A stretch of DNA of 64,000 nucleotides from the NCBI GenBank assembly GCA_000827325.1, contig KN832889.1, positions 781,389 to 845,388 of the forward strand. Direction: 5' to 3'. Under the pieces are notes generated by a model that had not been told where the DNA came from, searched no databases, and saw only the letters and a list, made by a program, of their open reading frames with translations. This DNA is from Oidiodendron maius Zn. Taxonomy: Eukaryota; Ascomycota; Leotiomycetes; Myxotrichaceae. Positions 40,001 through 50,107 of the stretch are shown in pieces (within the stretch, counting starts at the first letter, position 1; each line of letters starts with the position of its first letter). The position numbers and the translations under genes are program-made.

Positions 40001-42193
40001 TGCGTTTCAGCTAGGTCAATTGCAGTAGCAAAGGCGTCATAGCGTCTTAGTCCGGAAGCCATCTGAGCATGTCTTTGTCTTGGTCAGCCGAATGCGAACT
40101 ATTTGGCGACACCTGGTTGTTGAAAACGGAAGAATAGAGAAACAGCTTACTGTGCACCTTGACCGGTGAAGGCATAGGCAATAGGCCGATCTTTTACTTT
40201 GCTTACTTTGCAATTTGACAGCTGATCTCTCAGGCTGAAAACCGAATCTGCTATCACTGCAACTCGATAAGGGTGGTGTGTGCGGCGCTGCCCAAGTGTA
40301 AAGCTGAGATCCTTTGCAAAGTCGTTGGACTCGGGTGCGGTCTCTAGATATTTTCTGAAAGAAGACATGTAAGAAATAAGGCTGCTCTCAGACTTGGCAG
40401 AGAGGACGAATAGTCGCCGCTCCAAGTCATGGCTAATATTATCATGCGCGGCAACACCGTTGCGATTGGTAAGCGCCATGTTTGCAGATTCCGTACCGTT
40501 CGTTCTGGTGTCGTTTGGGTTCGTGTCATTGGCAAGCTCATTTAATGGTCGAGGGATGGTCGGGGCTTCCTCAAGGAGGACGGCGGCATTACTGCCGCCG
40601 AAGCCTATATCTCTAGCATTAGCCATGCAATTATTTTATTACCAGGAGCACCCAAATGCCGTCCTCACCAAAATTCGTCACAAGGACTCGCTTTGGCGCG
40701 CTAGGCGGCCAAGGCAATATTGTTGGGGCTACCTTTGTCAATAGTCAATCATTTATCCTTTGTCTCTTATCGTCAAGTATCGTCGAGAGAAGATGAGTAC
40801 ATACCCTTAATTTCTCTCTTCCCTCGATGTTTTGGTTGAGCTCCTCGAATCCGGCATTAGGCAAGATGCATCCACATTGAAGCATCATGATCGCCTTGAT
40901 CACGCCGAGAATCCCACTTGCACCTTCCAAATGCCTGTGCCACAAGTCAGAAGAGACCAAGCGAGTCCGAGAAATCCATTAAGAGACTAACCCTAAATTG
41001 GACTTCACTGATCCTATATAGAGCGGGTTGGACGCTGTTCGCTCGCTTGCCAGTATAGTCGCGAAGGCCCCAGCTTCGATTGGATCACTGCTCCATCAGT
41101 TCTCGACGCCAATGGGTTTATGCGATGACTTACCCAGCCTGAGTTCCGGTCCCATGGCCCTGTATACTGCGTCAGCAATCTTAAGACACAGTTATAGGGC
41201 AATGGCCGCCGTACCTCGACAAAGGGCGTTTCGCCGGGACGCAAGCCAACCTCTTCGTGCACCCGTAAGAGCAGCTTTTCTTGGATGACCCTGCTTGGCA
41301 TGGTGATTCCTTCTGATCTACCAGAATGACTGCAGGCGGAATTGCGAATGACGGCATGGATTGGGTCGCCGGAACTGACTGCATCCTCAAGCCGCTTAAC
41401 GAGCAGGCATGCGGCACCTTCGCCTCGACCGAATCCGGAGGCCTTTGCATCGTAAGAGAAGCATTTGCCCTCCGGCGATAGCGCTCTGTTCTTCAGTAGT
41501 AAGAAAAGTAATCTGACGAATAAGCGGAGAATGATCACTGTACCCCAATTTATCGAGACAATTCCATTGGGTAGGGCCCGATATTAAAGTTGAAGCGCCC
41601 ACGAATGCAGCGTTGCATTCGCCGGTTCGAAGGCTCTGGCAAGCTAGGTGAATTGCATAAGAACTACTTGCGCAGGCTGCATCTAGTGAGATGCTTGGTC
41701 CGTTGAGATCGAAGAAATAAGACAGACGGTTGGCGAACATGCATGGTGCACCCCCGAGGGCCGTCCATGCTGTCGTAGAAAATAGGTCTTCCGATGACTG
41801 CTGTCCATATTCAGTAGATCCAATTGCTGCAAAGACCCCTATGTTCGCCCCAGCGATATCAGCAAGACTAATACCGGCATCTTCGGCCGCTTCGAAGGCA
41901 CACTCGAGCAACATACGATGCTGCGGATCGGCATCGCGAGCTTCGTCAGGCCTCAAATTGAAGAAAGAGGCATCGAAGCTATAAATATTACCCGGTAGGA
42001 AATGGGCTCCTTGCGATGAGAAGGTGCCAGCTTTATTGGAGTCAGGGTGATAAAAGGCGTCTTGATCAAAACGATCGGTCGGCACCTTCGACCACGCAGA
42101 CTTGGCTTCAGCTAGGAAATCCCATAGGCCTTTCCTTCCGACACCGGGAGCGCGGTAGGCAAGGCCAACAATTGCGATTGGAGCGTCATGCAT
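34011..42193 (-). CDS. Highly reducing polyketide synthase (KS-AT-DH-CMeT-ER-KR-ACP)
   Basis: The ATG at 42193 leads directly into the ketosynthase. Ten introns inferred from frame and motifs (41486-41543, 41160-41214, 41088-41133, 40935-40991, 40733-40804, 40605-40668, 40073-40150, 39915-39965, 34885-34932, 34653-34710) close the frame at 2,531 aa. KS: DAACASS, GHGTGT, SNLGHLEGASG. AT: GHSSGEIAAAF (about 645). DH: HNVAGHVIFP (about 985) and PTLDSHLQGI. CMeT: LEVGAGTASATL (about 1430). ER: from about 1830, with HAASGAVGQACIVLAQHLGA. KR: ITGGTGGIGLSLASW (about 2165). ACP: Ser in YSLDSLVSVEL (about 2480). No thioesterase or reductase domain follows, so release must be done by another protein, plausibly the neighbouring NRPS. 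The usual Asn of the KR YxxxN motif appears to be Ala at the last intron junction. It should build a methyl-branched, reduced chain in the cytosol. Confidence 0.95.
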
Positions 42194-42262
42194 AGTGGTC
42201 CCCTTGCTTCATGCAGTCTCGTGGTATGATAAGTAGTCTGGGTGGTAGAAAGCTAGCAATAG

Positions 42263-42388
42263 ACAGACCAGATATGCAACTATCTTATAGATATGTAAAT
42301 ATTGGAAGCTACCTTCACAAAAACACTCTTATACAGACCAGATATACGGCCAACTTATAATATACATGCTTGGCAGCTGCCTTCGCAA
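42263..42388. repeat. Imperfect tandem duplication upstream of the PKS
   Basis: CAGACCAGATAT begins at 42263 and again at 42335. About 55 bp after each start remain alignable, ending GAAGCTACCTTCACAA and GGCAGCTGCCTTCGCAA. It lies 70-195 bp upstream of the PKS ATG. Confidence 0.6.
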
Positions 42389-44121
42389 GGAGAAGCCTCT
42401 CAACCTCAATATTGCGAGCTCCCCGCTCACTGCTGACTGCATGATGCAGGAAGCGGAGGATTCGTCTCCCTGTTAATCAGGACCCTGATCATAGGTATTA
42501 GTTGTCACGGCACATAGGAATCAAATTGGTGACATGCATTTTGTTAATTGACTGAACCATGGGAAGGACTCTAAAGAGTGATTTTATACTCAATGGGCGT
42601 TTACCTAGTTAGCCTACTGGTCTTTGCATTTGCCACATGCTAGCTGAGTCTAACGTGCTTATATCTATTCCTAGGCAGCAAAAGTTACAATTTTAAAGGT
42701 GAATGGTAGCACCTATTTAGGCTAACGCTACATTTTACTAAGTGCTACTGTAATGGCCTAGGCGGGCTTTAGTTGTAAGAATTCACTTACTATTTAGGAC
42801 TCTGTAATTCAATCTATGTATGTTTCAAGTATATATCGAAACCAAATTAAGACAACATAGTAATAATTTATTGCTTCTAATTTTGCTAGCAGATCTATAC
42901 CTCTACTCTTTACGGGTTGGCTTGCGTAATATGTGTCGTAAAACAATTAGCTTAGAAGCGACCAAGTAAGGCAATAACAATAGCAATAACGAATAAAATT
43001 CTAACTACTAATTTAGTTTGAAAGTCCTTATTTATATTACTGATATAAAATAACCATGCAGCTTAAAAGGGTTAGATACTATTTTCCACAGCCTATAATT
43101 GACCTGGAGCAGTAAACCCCGCATCTTCGGTTTATCCTTGTAGTGCCTTTTGTTGCAGCGCATACTGATTACGCTCATTACCAAGTAGATCTATGAGTAG
43201 CTTTAAAATTTTAGTAGAGAAGGATAGGTAAGCACTACGATGCAAAGCAGTGTGCTGCTCGATATCGAGTAATCTTACATCAGTGTGCATATTCCTTCCA
43301 GGTTCCTTCCAGGACTACGAGGGTGCAGGCGTGTGCGATCGTCATCACACCAAGCACCTCATTAGGAAAGATGTGCAAGAACCAAGTTTTGATATGGTTG
43401 CCTTGCGCTACTGCACGCCAGGTAACTTAAACACCAGGATGACTACAGGATGACTTGACAGAGCTTGCATCATTTAACCTAACGCTAAACTTCTGATAGC
43501 AGGTGCCGATTATAATGCCGTGGATAGGATACTGAACGCTTAGAGTTCTTCAAGCTAGCTTGCTGCTGTAAACCTTCCTTCTAGGACTGTCTGGCCCGAG
43601 GGCGAAAGCGTATAGTGCATTTAGTATGAGCTCTATCGATACCAAGGCAAGACTGGGGAAATGTCCATGTAATAAGGTAACGGCGCCAATTGGGCTCAGT
43701 CCCCAGGGCGTTATAAACTGCGTATGTGTAGGCGTTGTAAATGTACAGTGCCATCATGTAGAACTCCTGCATCTGTTGCAGCTGAAATATAGCACTACGT
43801 CAAAGCCAACGAAACAATCAGATAAGAGAACTCTGTCCACTCAGATCTTAAAACTGTTTAACCGAGTCTCTAATGCCATATTCTCCAAAAACATAAGATA
43901 TGCCTGCTTCGAGCGACTAGGATTCTGAATAATATCTTTGGTACTAATGTCGTTTCCACAATAAAGATAACGCTTAGAGAGCACTAGAGCAGTAACAACA
44001 TCCGCCCCGCAGCTGAACACTGAATAATCTTCACTTCGATCTCCTGATAATAGCTCGAGCTCTTTCTAAGCTTGTAAGATAATCTCCCGCTCTTGTGCCG
44101 ACGGGGGTCGCCTATGCCAAT
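42389..44121. other. PKS-NRPS intergenic region, mostly gene-free
   Basis: No intact gene. A degraded ankyrin-like piece may lie at 43110-43290 minus; the rest has only short frames. It also holds the 3' flank of the NRPS. Confidence 0.45.
43110..43290 (-). pseudogene. Possible ankyrin-repeat fragment
   Basis: The minus strand reads DIEQHTALHRSAYLSFSTKI then LKLLIDLLGNERNQYALQQK, resembling one ankyrin unit (TALHxAAYxGxxxIVKLLI). Only one unit is visible, so this call is weak. Confidence 0.3.
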
Positions 44122-47100
44122 TTAAGAGATTCGGAGGTGGGTTGGGGCGGGCTGGTGCATTACATAGGACCCCAGAGATCTTTGGAGGTGATTCTCAATT
44201 TGGGTTATATTTTGCTCTAAGAAAGCCGGAATTCCTCCCAGAATTGTGATCAAAGATTGAGAAATCCAACTGATTTGCTCGGAAGAAAGCGTGTGGGAGG
44301 AATAGTAAATTTCGATCTCCAGGTCCTCGAAGCCGGGTGTCGCTATCACCGAGATGTCGGCAGAGTCCCCAAGCTTGCCGTAACTCGAGAGCGAACAGTT
44401 CGCACCTCCAATCTTGAGCGAAGATTTCAGTGACCCGTGGTTCTGATAAGAAAGAACTGAACTAAACCTAGTCCAGCGAGGCCATGTAGTGCAGTCTTTG
44501 ATGATGGAACGGAAGCCAAGGTGATGGTAAGGAAGGCTAGCGGTTGATTGATCTTGTATCTGTGTGATCAATGAAGTCAACGCTATTTCCTGCTTGAGGC
44601 GTACTCTAACTGGCAAAAAGTTAACGCAGGGTCCTCGAATTTCGTTAAGCCCTGGCACCGGCAAGTAGCGATTTGTGCTAACTTCGCCGAAGATGACATC
44701 ATTTGTCCCAAGAGCATGGGAAAGAAGGACAGCCCAGGCCGCCTTCATCACACTTGACGGCGTCCCGAAAGACGTTTGCAAATTTTTTATAGGAACACGG
44801 ATCTGTATCTGCCTATCGAGAGGGTGACTATGTGTTACTCCTGCGATGGGTGGCACTAAGTATGACATCGAACAACCTTGTAATACCTCTCTCCAATACT
44901 CTCGCGCTGTTGACTTGTCAAGAGCTTCGACGTACGATATCCAGGAATGGAAATGTGGCCCATCGGAAAGAGGCTTGCATAAGTAGGCCGCGTCGAGGTC
45001 CTGGAATACCAACTCTAGAGAAAACGCATCGTAAAGAGCATGGTGGATATCAAGGCGTAGGCGGTGACAAAGCTGGCCGTCGGAAAACAAGTGAAACCGT
45101 GCGAAGCTGGTTCCCTCGTGGAACGTAATGATCGGTGGTGGGTTGTCCCTCTCTCGAACATCGACTACCGTCTCGGTGAGAAAGTCTTTGAGTACGGCTT
45201 GGTGGATAGCCGGACCGTGCTGAAAAAAAACCGTCCGCAAAATTGGGTGATGCCGAACTACTTGCTCGCAGGCCCTTTGGAGCCTTGCAGCATCGAGGTT
45301 GGGTCTAAATTCGAGCTCGAACTGGATATGGTATCCCTTATCTCCGAGCTCTCCCACCGCAAGCATGAAGGCCTGCACATCTGTTGCTGGTACAACCCTC
45401 TCTATATTTTCGCTCCGAAAATGCGTGTTCGAATGGCCGAGTTGTGAAAGACGAGAGTTAAAAACGCTCGGGATTGCAGCATCTGGCTCAACCAGGCACT
45501 CATTCTTGAGTGTCCCATGGGGAGACACTGGAGCAACATCACCGGCAGGCTCTAATATGAGCGATGATTTGGCGATTGCTGCGAGCGATTCACCTTTTAA
45601 TAGCGCTTCCATGGTAGTTTGAATACCACGCTTTCGGCATCGATTGGCAGCTTGCATAGCCAATATCGAATCTCCCCCCAGCTGCATAAAAGAGCTTTCA
45701 CGGCCAATATCCCGCCGAGGAAGGGCTAGCACCGACGACCAAACTGCCTGCAATAATTGTTCCTCGATCGAGGCTGGAGGCGTCAAAATGCCGGTAACCC
45801 GCGCCTCCAGAGCAGCTCTTACAGATGATAGTTTCTTCGTTTTCAGCCATGCACGAATAGCTTCTCTGTCTAGCTTTCCCGATGGTGCTAGAGGCATTTG
45901 TTCTACGGCCAACCAGACAGTCGGGATCATATATGAGGGCAGTCTGGCTCTCACACTGTCGCGTATGGCGCAGAGATCTTGAGCAGTGAGCTCTGCGTAG
46001 GCATCAGACTGTTCCTGCAGCACCCCACCACTCGACATCTGCTTGTCAGTAAGGCAGACCACAGCAACCAGTTCTGTGCGGCTGGACAAGATCTTTGTTG
46101 CAATAAAAACAGCCGTTACTTGGTCACATCTACTAATGACACTCTCAACCTCCCCAAGCTCAAATCTCTGGCCGCGTATCTTGACTTGATTGTCCTGTCG
46201 GCCGACGTAGCAGATATTCCCATCAGGATGGTACCTAGCCAAGTCTCCAGTGCGGTAGAAATTTTTGGCCTTCCTTTTGCGAGAGGGAGCCCATGGAGGC
46301 GGCGAGATGAACGAAGCAGCCGTCCTGGCATGGTCGTCCAGATAGCCCCGAGCCACTCCGGGGCCTTCGACCAAGATCTCCCCAATAGCACCAATTGGGG
46401 CAAGCTCATTAACGTTTGCTGGATTCACAATCCAGATAGCACAGCCGACAGGTGTACCGATGGTTTCAAGGTGTGGGGAAGCCGGTGTGAGCACCGCGGC
46501 TGAGCTGAGAATGGAAGTCTCGGTTGGGCCCCAGCCGTTGATAAATCGGAGCGCTCTGCCCCAGGTTTTCGCGGCGTCGGTACACACCGGTTCGCCTGCA
46601 GATATTATCGACTGCAAGCCGGTTAAGTCGTTGGGAGACAGGGTACGAAGCACCGTTGGAGTAAACCAAGCAAAGTTAACCTTGCCGGACTCAATGAAGT
46701 TGACGAGATTTGACTCCCGAGCTTCTTCGGAAGGTATGCAAAGGCAACCACCAAACAGGAGGGCCCCAAATATCTCGCCCATGCTAATGTCCCATACATG
46801 AGCGGCAAATTGGAGCATTCGGCAACCTGGATGCCAGCTGAATCGTTGAGCCTGGGAGCTGAGTGAAGAAACTAAGCAGCGATGCTCCAACATAACCCCT
46901 TTTGGTGCCCCCGTACTGCCACTAGTAAACATGATGTATGCGAGATCCCCCGGAGAGCATATCCCTTTATCAAGAGGGCCAGTGAGGCCTGGCAGCCTGG
47001 AAATTGACGCCGTATTGACGGCAAAGACGTCGGGCGCGAGGTCAATCGAGTTCACAAGCTCCGCGGAGGAGGTCAAGACGGTCTTTGCATGTGCACTAGA

Positions 47101-48735
47101 GACAATGGCTGCTTTACGGGCATGTGGATTAGACCTATCGATGGGTACGCATGCTCCGCCTGCTTTCATGATGGCAAATATGGCGACAACTGTCCACAGC
47201 GACTTTTCAAATATGAAGGGGACTGAACTTCCAGTCGACACGCCCCTTCGCCGAAGCTCGAAAGCAAGGCGGTCGGACATCTCGTCCAGTTCGTGATAAC
47301 TAACGTTCCCATCCCAAGCCTCCACAGCTGTAGCTGCAGGTTGATTCCGAGCTTGAGCACTAAAGAGCTCGTGGATGCACTTATCCACAGTCTCTGGTTC
47401 AGTATTATTCCATTGCAGAATCTCACAATGATCACGAATATTCAACAACTGCAGCTGCCTCAGCTTAGTCTGGAAACTAGCCTCTATGAGCGATTGTAGG
47501 GTATGCTCGAACTGATTCACAATCCTGTGCAGCTGGGGCTCACAAAGGACGGCCGGATCGTACATTGCTTCAAGCAGGATTCCATCTTTCTCCAGATTAC
47601 AATACAGGCTAAGGCCAAAAGCTCCATTCGGTTCAGCCATACATTCATACTTTAGCTCTGCCGATTCATCAGGATCATAGAATGATGGGCGGATGTTTAG
47701 TAAAGTCTGAAATCCTGAAGCAATGTGTGCGGCGTCGTTGACAGCACGAATCCTCGCCAAACCGTACTGCAAGGCAGGCTGTGCTTGGAGCTGCCGGAGC
47801 GCTATATTCCTCTCCCTGATAATCTCCTCCACGGTCATATTGCGTTGTATATTGACTTGTACAGGGATAGTTGCGATTGTAGGCCCCAGAGTAGTCTCGA
47901 GGCCAGCCAAAATAGGTGTGCGGCCGGACAGAACGAGACCAAACGCAACGCTCTCACTACCAGTATAAGCTCCAGCAGTCAATGCCCATGCCGCCTCGAT
48001 GAATGAGGGTACGTGAACGAGAGAGACTCCAGTGCCAACCCGGTTCGAGGTTATCTTGCAGGTCACTTTCTTTGTTGCGTTAGGAGCATACCCAGGCTCA
48101 ACTTTTGGGAAGATGGCCGGAGTACCTTTGAATCGAGATGACCAGAAGGACTTTGCTGTAGATTCATCGATACTGAGGCAGTATTTCACAAATCCCTTGA
48201 ATGGGGAGCGAGTTTCTGGCGCTTGGCCATGATAAATATTTAGCACATCTCTGAATAAAGAAGCCAAAGACGAGTGATCCATGACGGCGTGATGCATAGT
48301 TAATACCCATTTCCGGTTGATGATGACGGAACGGAAGAGAGGTACTCCTAGATCCAAGGGTTGAGCCTTGTCATCGCGCATATACTGCTCGACATCTCCA
48401 GCCAGTCTCTCCGTATAATGCATCTTGCTCGTTACGACCTGCACAAGTCCAAGACGACAGTCGACAAGTCGAGTTCGCAAGACCGAGTTCAGCGAGACCA
48501 CTTGTCCAAGGGCAGCACACCATCGATCTATATCAACAGGTGGACCAAGAGACAAGACAAATTGGAACACACTAGCACCACTATTTATTGCTGATTCAGC
48601 CATGGAGCGACTTTGCAGAGGTGTGCACGCGTATATATCCTCGATTTGATCTGAAGACACTTGGCATGCCTCTGCAATTTCTATCAGCGTTTTTTCGTCC
48701 ACATCGTCTCGCGACACAACCGTGGGCAGCGCCAT
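44122..48735 (-). CDS. Nonribosomal peptide synthetase, single module plus terminal C (C-A-T-C)
   Basis: A single-exon gene of 1,537 aa. C1 (about 30-430) has IEDIYACTPLQ and HHAVMDHSS (His148-His149). The A domain (450-960) has YIMFTSGSTGAPKG, NGWGPTET, YRTGDLARYHPDGN, VKIRGQRFELGEVE and PLAPSGKLDR. The carrier domain has LGGDSILAMQ (Ser1023). C2 (1110-1520) has DIHHALYDAFS (His1231-His1232). Aligning to GrsA by eye, the ten specificity positions read D649 I650 G653 W690 I711 A713 G734 I742 L743 K954; I cannot assign a substrate. C1 could load the polyketide acyl chain from the neighbouring PKS onto the carrier-bound amino acid, and C2 could release or couple it. It is transcribed in the same direction as the PKS and divergently from the P450. 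Confidence 0.95.
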   Translation of the reverse strand: MALPTVVSRDDVDEKTLIEIAEACQVSSDQIEDIYACTPLQSRSMAESAINSGASVFQFVLSLGPPVDIDRWCAALGQVVSLNSVLRTRLVDCRLGLVQVVTSKMHYTERLAGDVEQYMRDDKAQPLDLGVPLFRSVIINRKWVLTMHHAVMDHSSLASLFRDVLNIYHGQAPETRSPFKGFVKYCLSIDESTAKSFWSSRFKGTPAIFPKVEPGYAPNATKKVTCKITSNRVGTGVSLVHVPSFIEAAWALTAGAYTGSESVAFGLVLSGRTPILAGLETTLGPTIATIPVQVNIQRNMTVEEIIRERNIALRQLQAQPALQYGLARIRAVNDAAHIASGFQTLLNIRPSFYDPDESAELKYECMAEPNGAFGLSLYCNLEKDGILLEAMYDPAVLCEPQLHRIVNQFEHTLQSLIEASFQTKLRQLQLLNIRDHCEILQWNNTEPETVDKCIHELFSAQARNQPAATAVEAWDGNVSYHELDEMSDRLAFELRRRGVSTGSSVPFIFEKSLWTVVAIFAIMKAGGACVPIDRSNPHARKAAIVSSAHAKTVLTSSAELVNSIDLAPDVFAVNTASISRLPGLTGPLDKGICSPGDLAYIMFTSGSTGAPKGVMLEHRCLVSSLSSQAQRFSWHPGCRMLQFAAHVWDISMGEIFGALLFGGCLCIPSEEARESNLVNFIESGKVNFAWFTPTVLRTLSPNDLTGLQSIISAGEPVCTDAAKTWGRALRFINGWGPTETSILSSAAVLTPASPHLETIGTPVGCAIWIVNPANVNELAPIGAIGEILVEGPGVARGYLDDHARTAASFISPPPWAPSRKRKAKNFYRTGDLARYHPDGNICYVGRQDNQVKIRGQRFELGEVESVISRCDQVTAVFIATKILSSRTELVAVVCLTDKQMSSGGVLQEQSDAYAELTAQDLCAIRDSVRARLPSYMIPTVWLAVEQMPLAPSGKLDREAIRAWLKTKKLSSVRAALEARVTGILTPPASIEEQLLQAVWSSVLALPRRDIGRESSFMQLGGDSILAMQAANRCRKRGIQTTMEALLKGESLAAIAKSSLILEPAGDVAPVSPHGTLKNECLVEPDAAIPSVFNSRLSQLGHSNTHFRSENIERVVPATDVQAFMLAVGELGDKGYHIQFELEFRPNLDAARLQRACEQVVRHHPILRTVFFQHGPAIHQAVLKDFLTETVVDVRERDNPPPIITFHEGTSFARFHLFSDGQLCHRLRLDIHHALYDAFSLELVFQDLDAAYLCKPLSDGPHFHSWISYVEALDKSTAREYWREVLQGCSMSYLVPPIAGVTHSHPLDRQIQIRVPIKNLQTSFGTPSSVMKAAWAVLLSHALGTNDVIFGEVSTNRYLPVPGLNEIRGPCVNFLPVRVRLKQEIALTSLITQIQDQSTASLPYHHLGFRSIIKDCTTWPRWTRFSSVLSYQNHGSLKSSLKIGGANCSLSSYGKLGDSADISVIATPGFEDLEIEIYYSSHTLSSEQISWISQSLITILGGIPAFLEQNITQIENHLQRSLGSYVMHQPAPTHLRIS

Positions 48736-50107
48736 ATTGACTGGTGATATTCTGAATCAAAGTGCGAAGAGCTGCTAGTGGTTTGCAGTATACTAGGAAA
48801 AAGCCTTGATGAAAAGCAGGATATGTTAACGTCCTTTAGACATGACCAGAGCCGTATGACAGACTGCATTGATAACACAGATGCCGCTCGTCCACTGTGC
48901 CATAATGGGAGGATATTCGATCCGCCGGAATGCAGAGCACCCCACAGGTGCTGCATTTAGCCATTGGTTGCTGGGTGTCTCTATCAATGAGTACCAACTT
49001 TCGCCTCTGTCATATTATAGTGTGAAAGTGGGATCCATAATATGAGCTAAGATCTTCAAGCCCGGCTTCTTGACTGTGCATATATGCGTGATTAATAGCC
49101 AATAAGAAAGACTGAGACGTATTATGATGTGCCTACTTGACAGTTATAGTTCATATGGGGGAAACTACCAGGCATCTGTGTTCTTACATGCATATTACTA
49201 TGCAACGAATTTACGACTTATATGTTTACAATATTTATGTATTTAGCCATTATTAGTTAGCTAGCTTAATAAATCTAATGAAGTCATGACTAGGAAGGGA
49301 TTAGACAAAGTAATTAATATTCCTAGAATACATAAAGCTTCAATTATTAATCTTCTTTCAAAAGTTTACAATCATCATATGGAGTATATTAATCTTCTTT
49401 CAAAAGTTTACAATCATCATATGGAGTATATTATAATAGTGGCTTTATGTGTACTATAGGTTCTTGCAAAAATTCAGGATTAGGTTTAAAAGGCAATGGG
49501 ATATGAGCGGGGTGGGTATTATCACCCTACGAATAAGCCTACATTATCCACTTCAGACGCTAGGAAAGATTTTTGAACTCTTAACAGTATATTAAAAAGG
49601 ACTCTGTAATAAATGAGAGGATGCAACCAAAGGATCATTTTACAACTCTTCTTGGTTAGGAGGCACTGGGTCTCAGGGGCGCAGATGCTGGTTTGTTCAG
49701 GTGGGGGGATACTGTCATCAATGCCCCCACTGTAGCACCTGTGGTACATAAAAGCGGACGTTTTATCTGTCAATCAAGGCGCCAATTATGGGCATAATCT
49801 TGGATGCTGCCTGCAATGACGGAAACGCTTTGGATGAACTACTCCCGATTCCGGCTAAGTTAAATATATCTTCGATAAATACGGGCTACTTCCGCAATTA
49901 CTTTTAATTGCACACTCATCTCAGTCATCTTCATAGACATTTGTTATACACCATCACCTATTTGTAGCTCTCTCTTTTTCCTTGCCCCGCTCAGAGTGGC
50001 CGACTTGATCGATGTAATACGATAAATCATAAACAACGGTAGTTGTGCCTTGCAACTGAATAATATGGAGACCAAAGGCTAAATGAGACTGTATAGCACA
50101 ATACATT
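48736..50107. promoter_or_regulatory. Divergent promoter region between NRPS and P450
   Basis: Gene-free 1.37-kb region between two start codons. AT-rich, with an exact 42-bp tandem duplication at 49346-49429. No regulator site could be named with confidence. Confidence 0.5.
49346..49429. repeat. Exact 42-bp tandem duplication
   Basis: Two adjacent identical 42-bp units (49346-49387 and 49388-49429), each starting ATTAATCTTCTTTC and ending CATATGGAGTAT. Confidence 0.9.

Noticed and set aside
43581-43928. Small gene between PKS and NRPS, such as a SnoaL-type cyclase
   Set aside because: Frames here have no SnoaL or other recognisable fold; no small cluster gene can be supported.
49346-49429. 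CRISPR-like array
   Set aside because: Only two adjacent units, no spacers, eukaryotic context.
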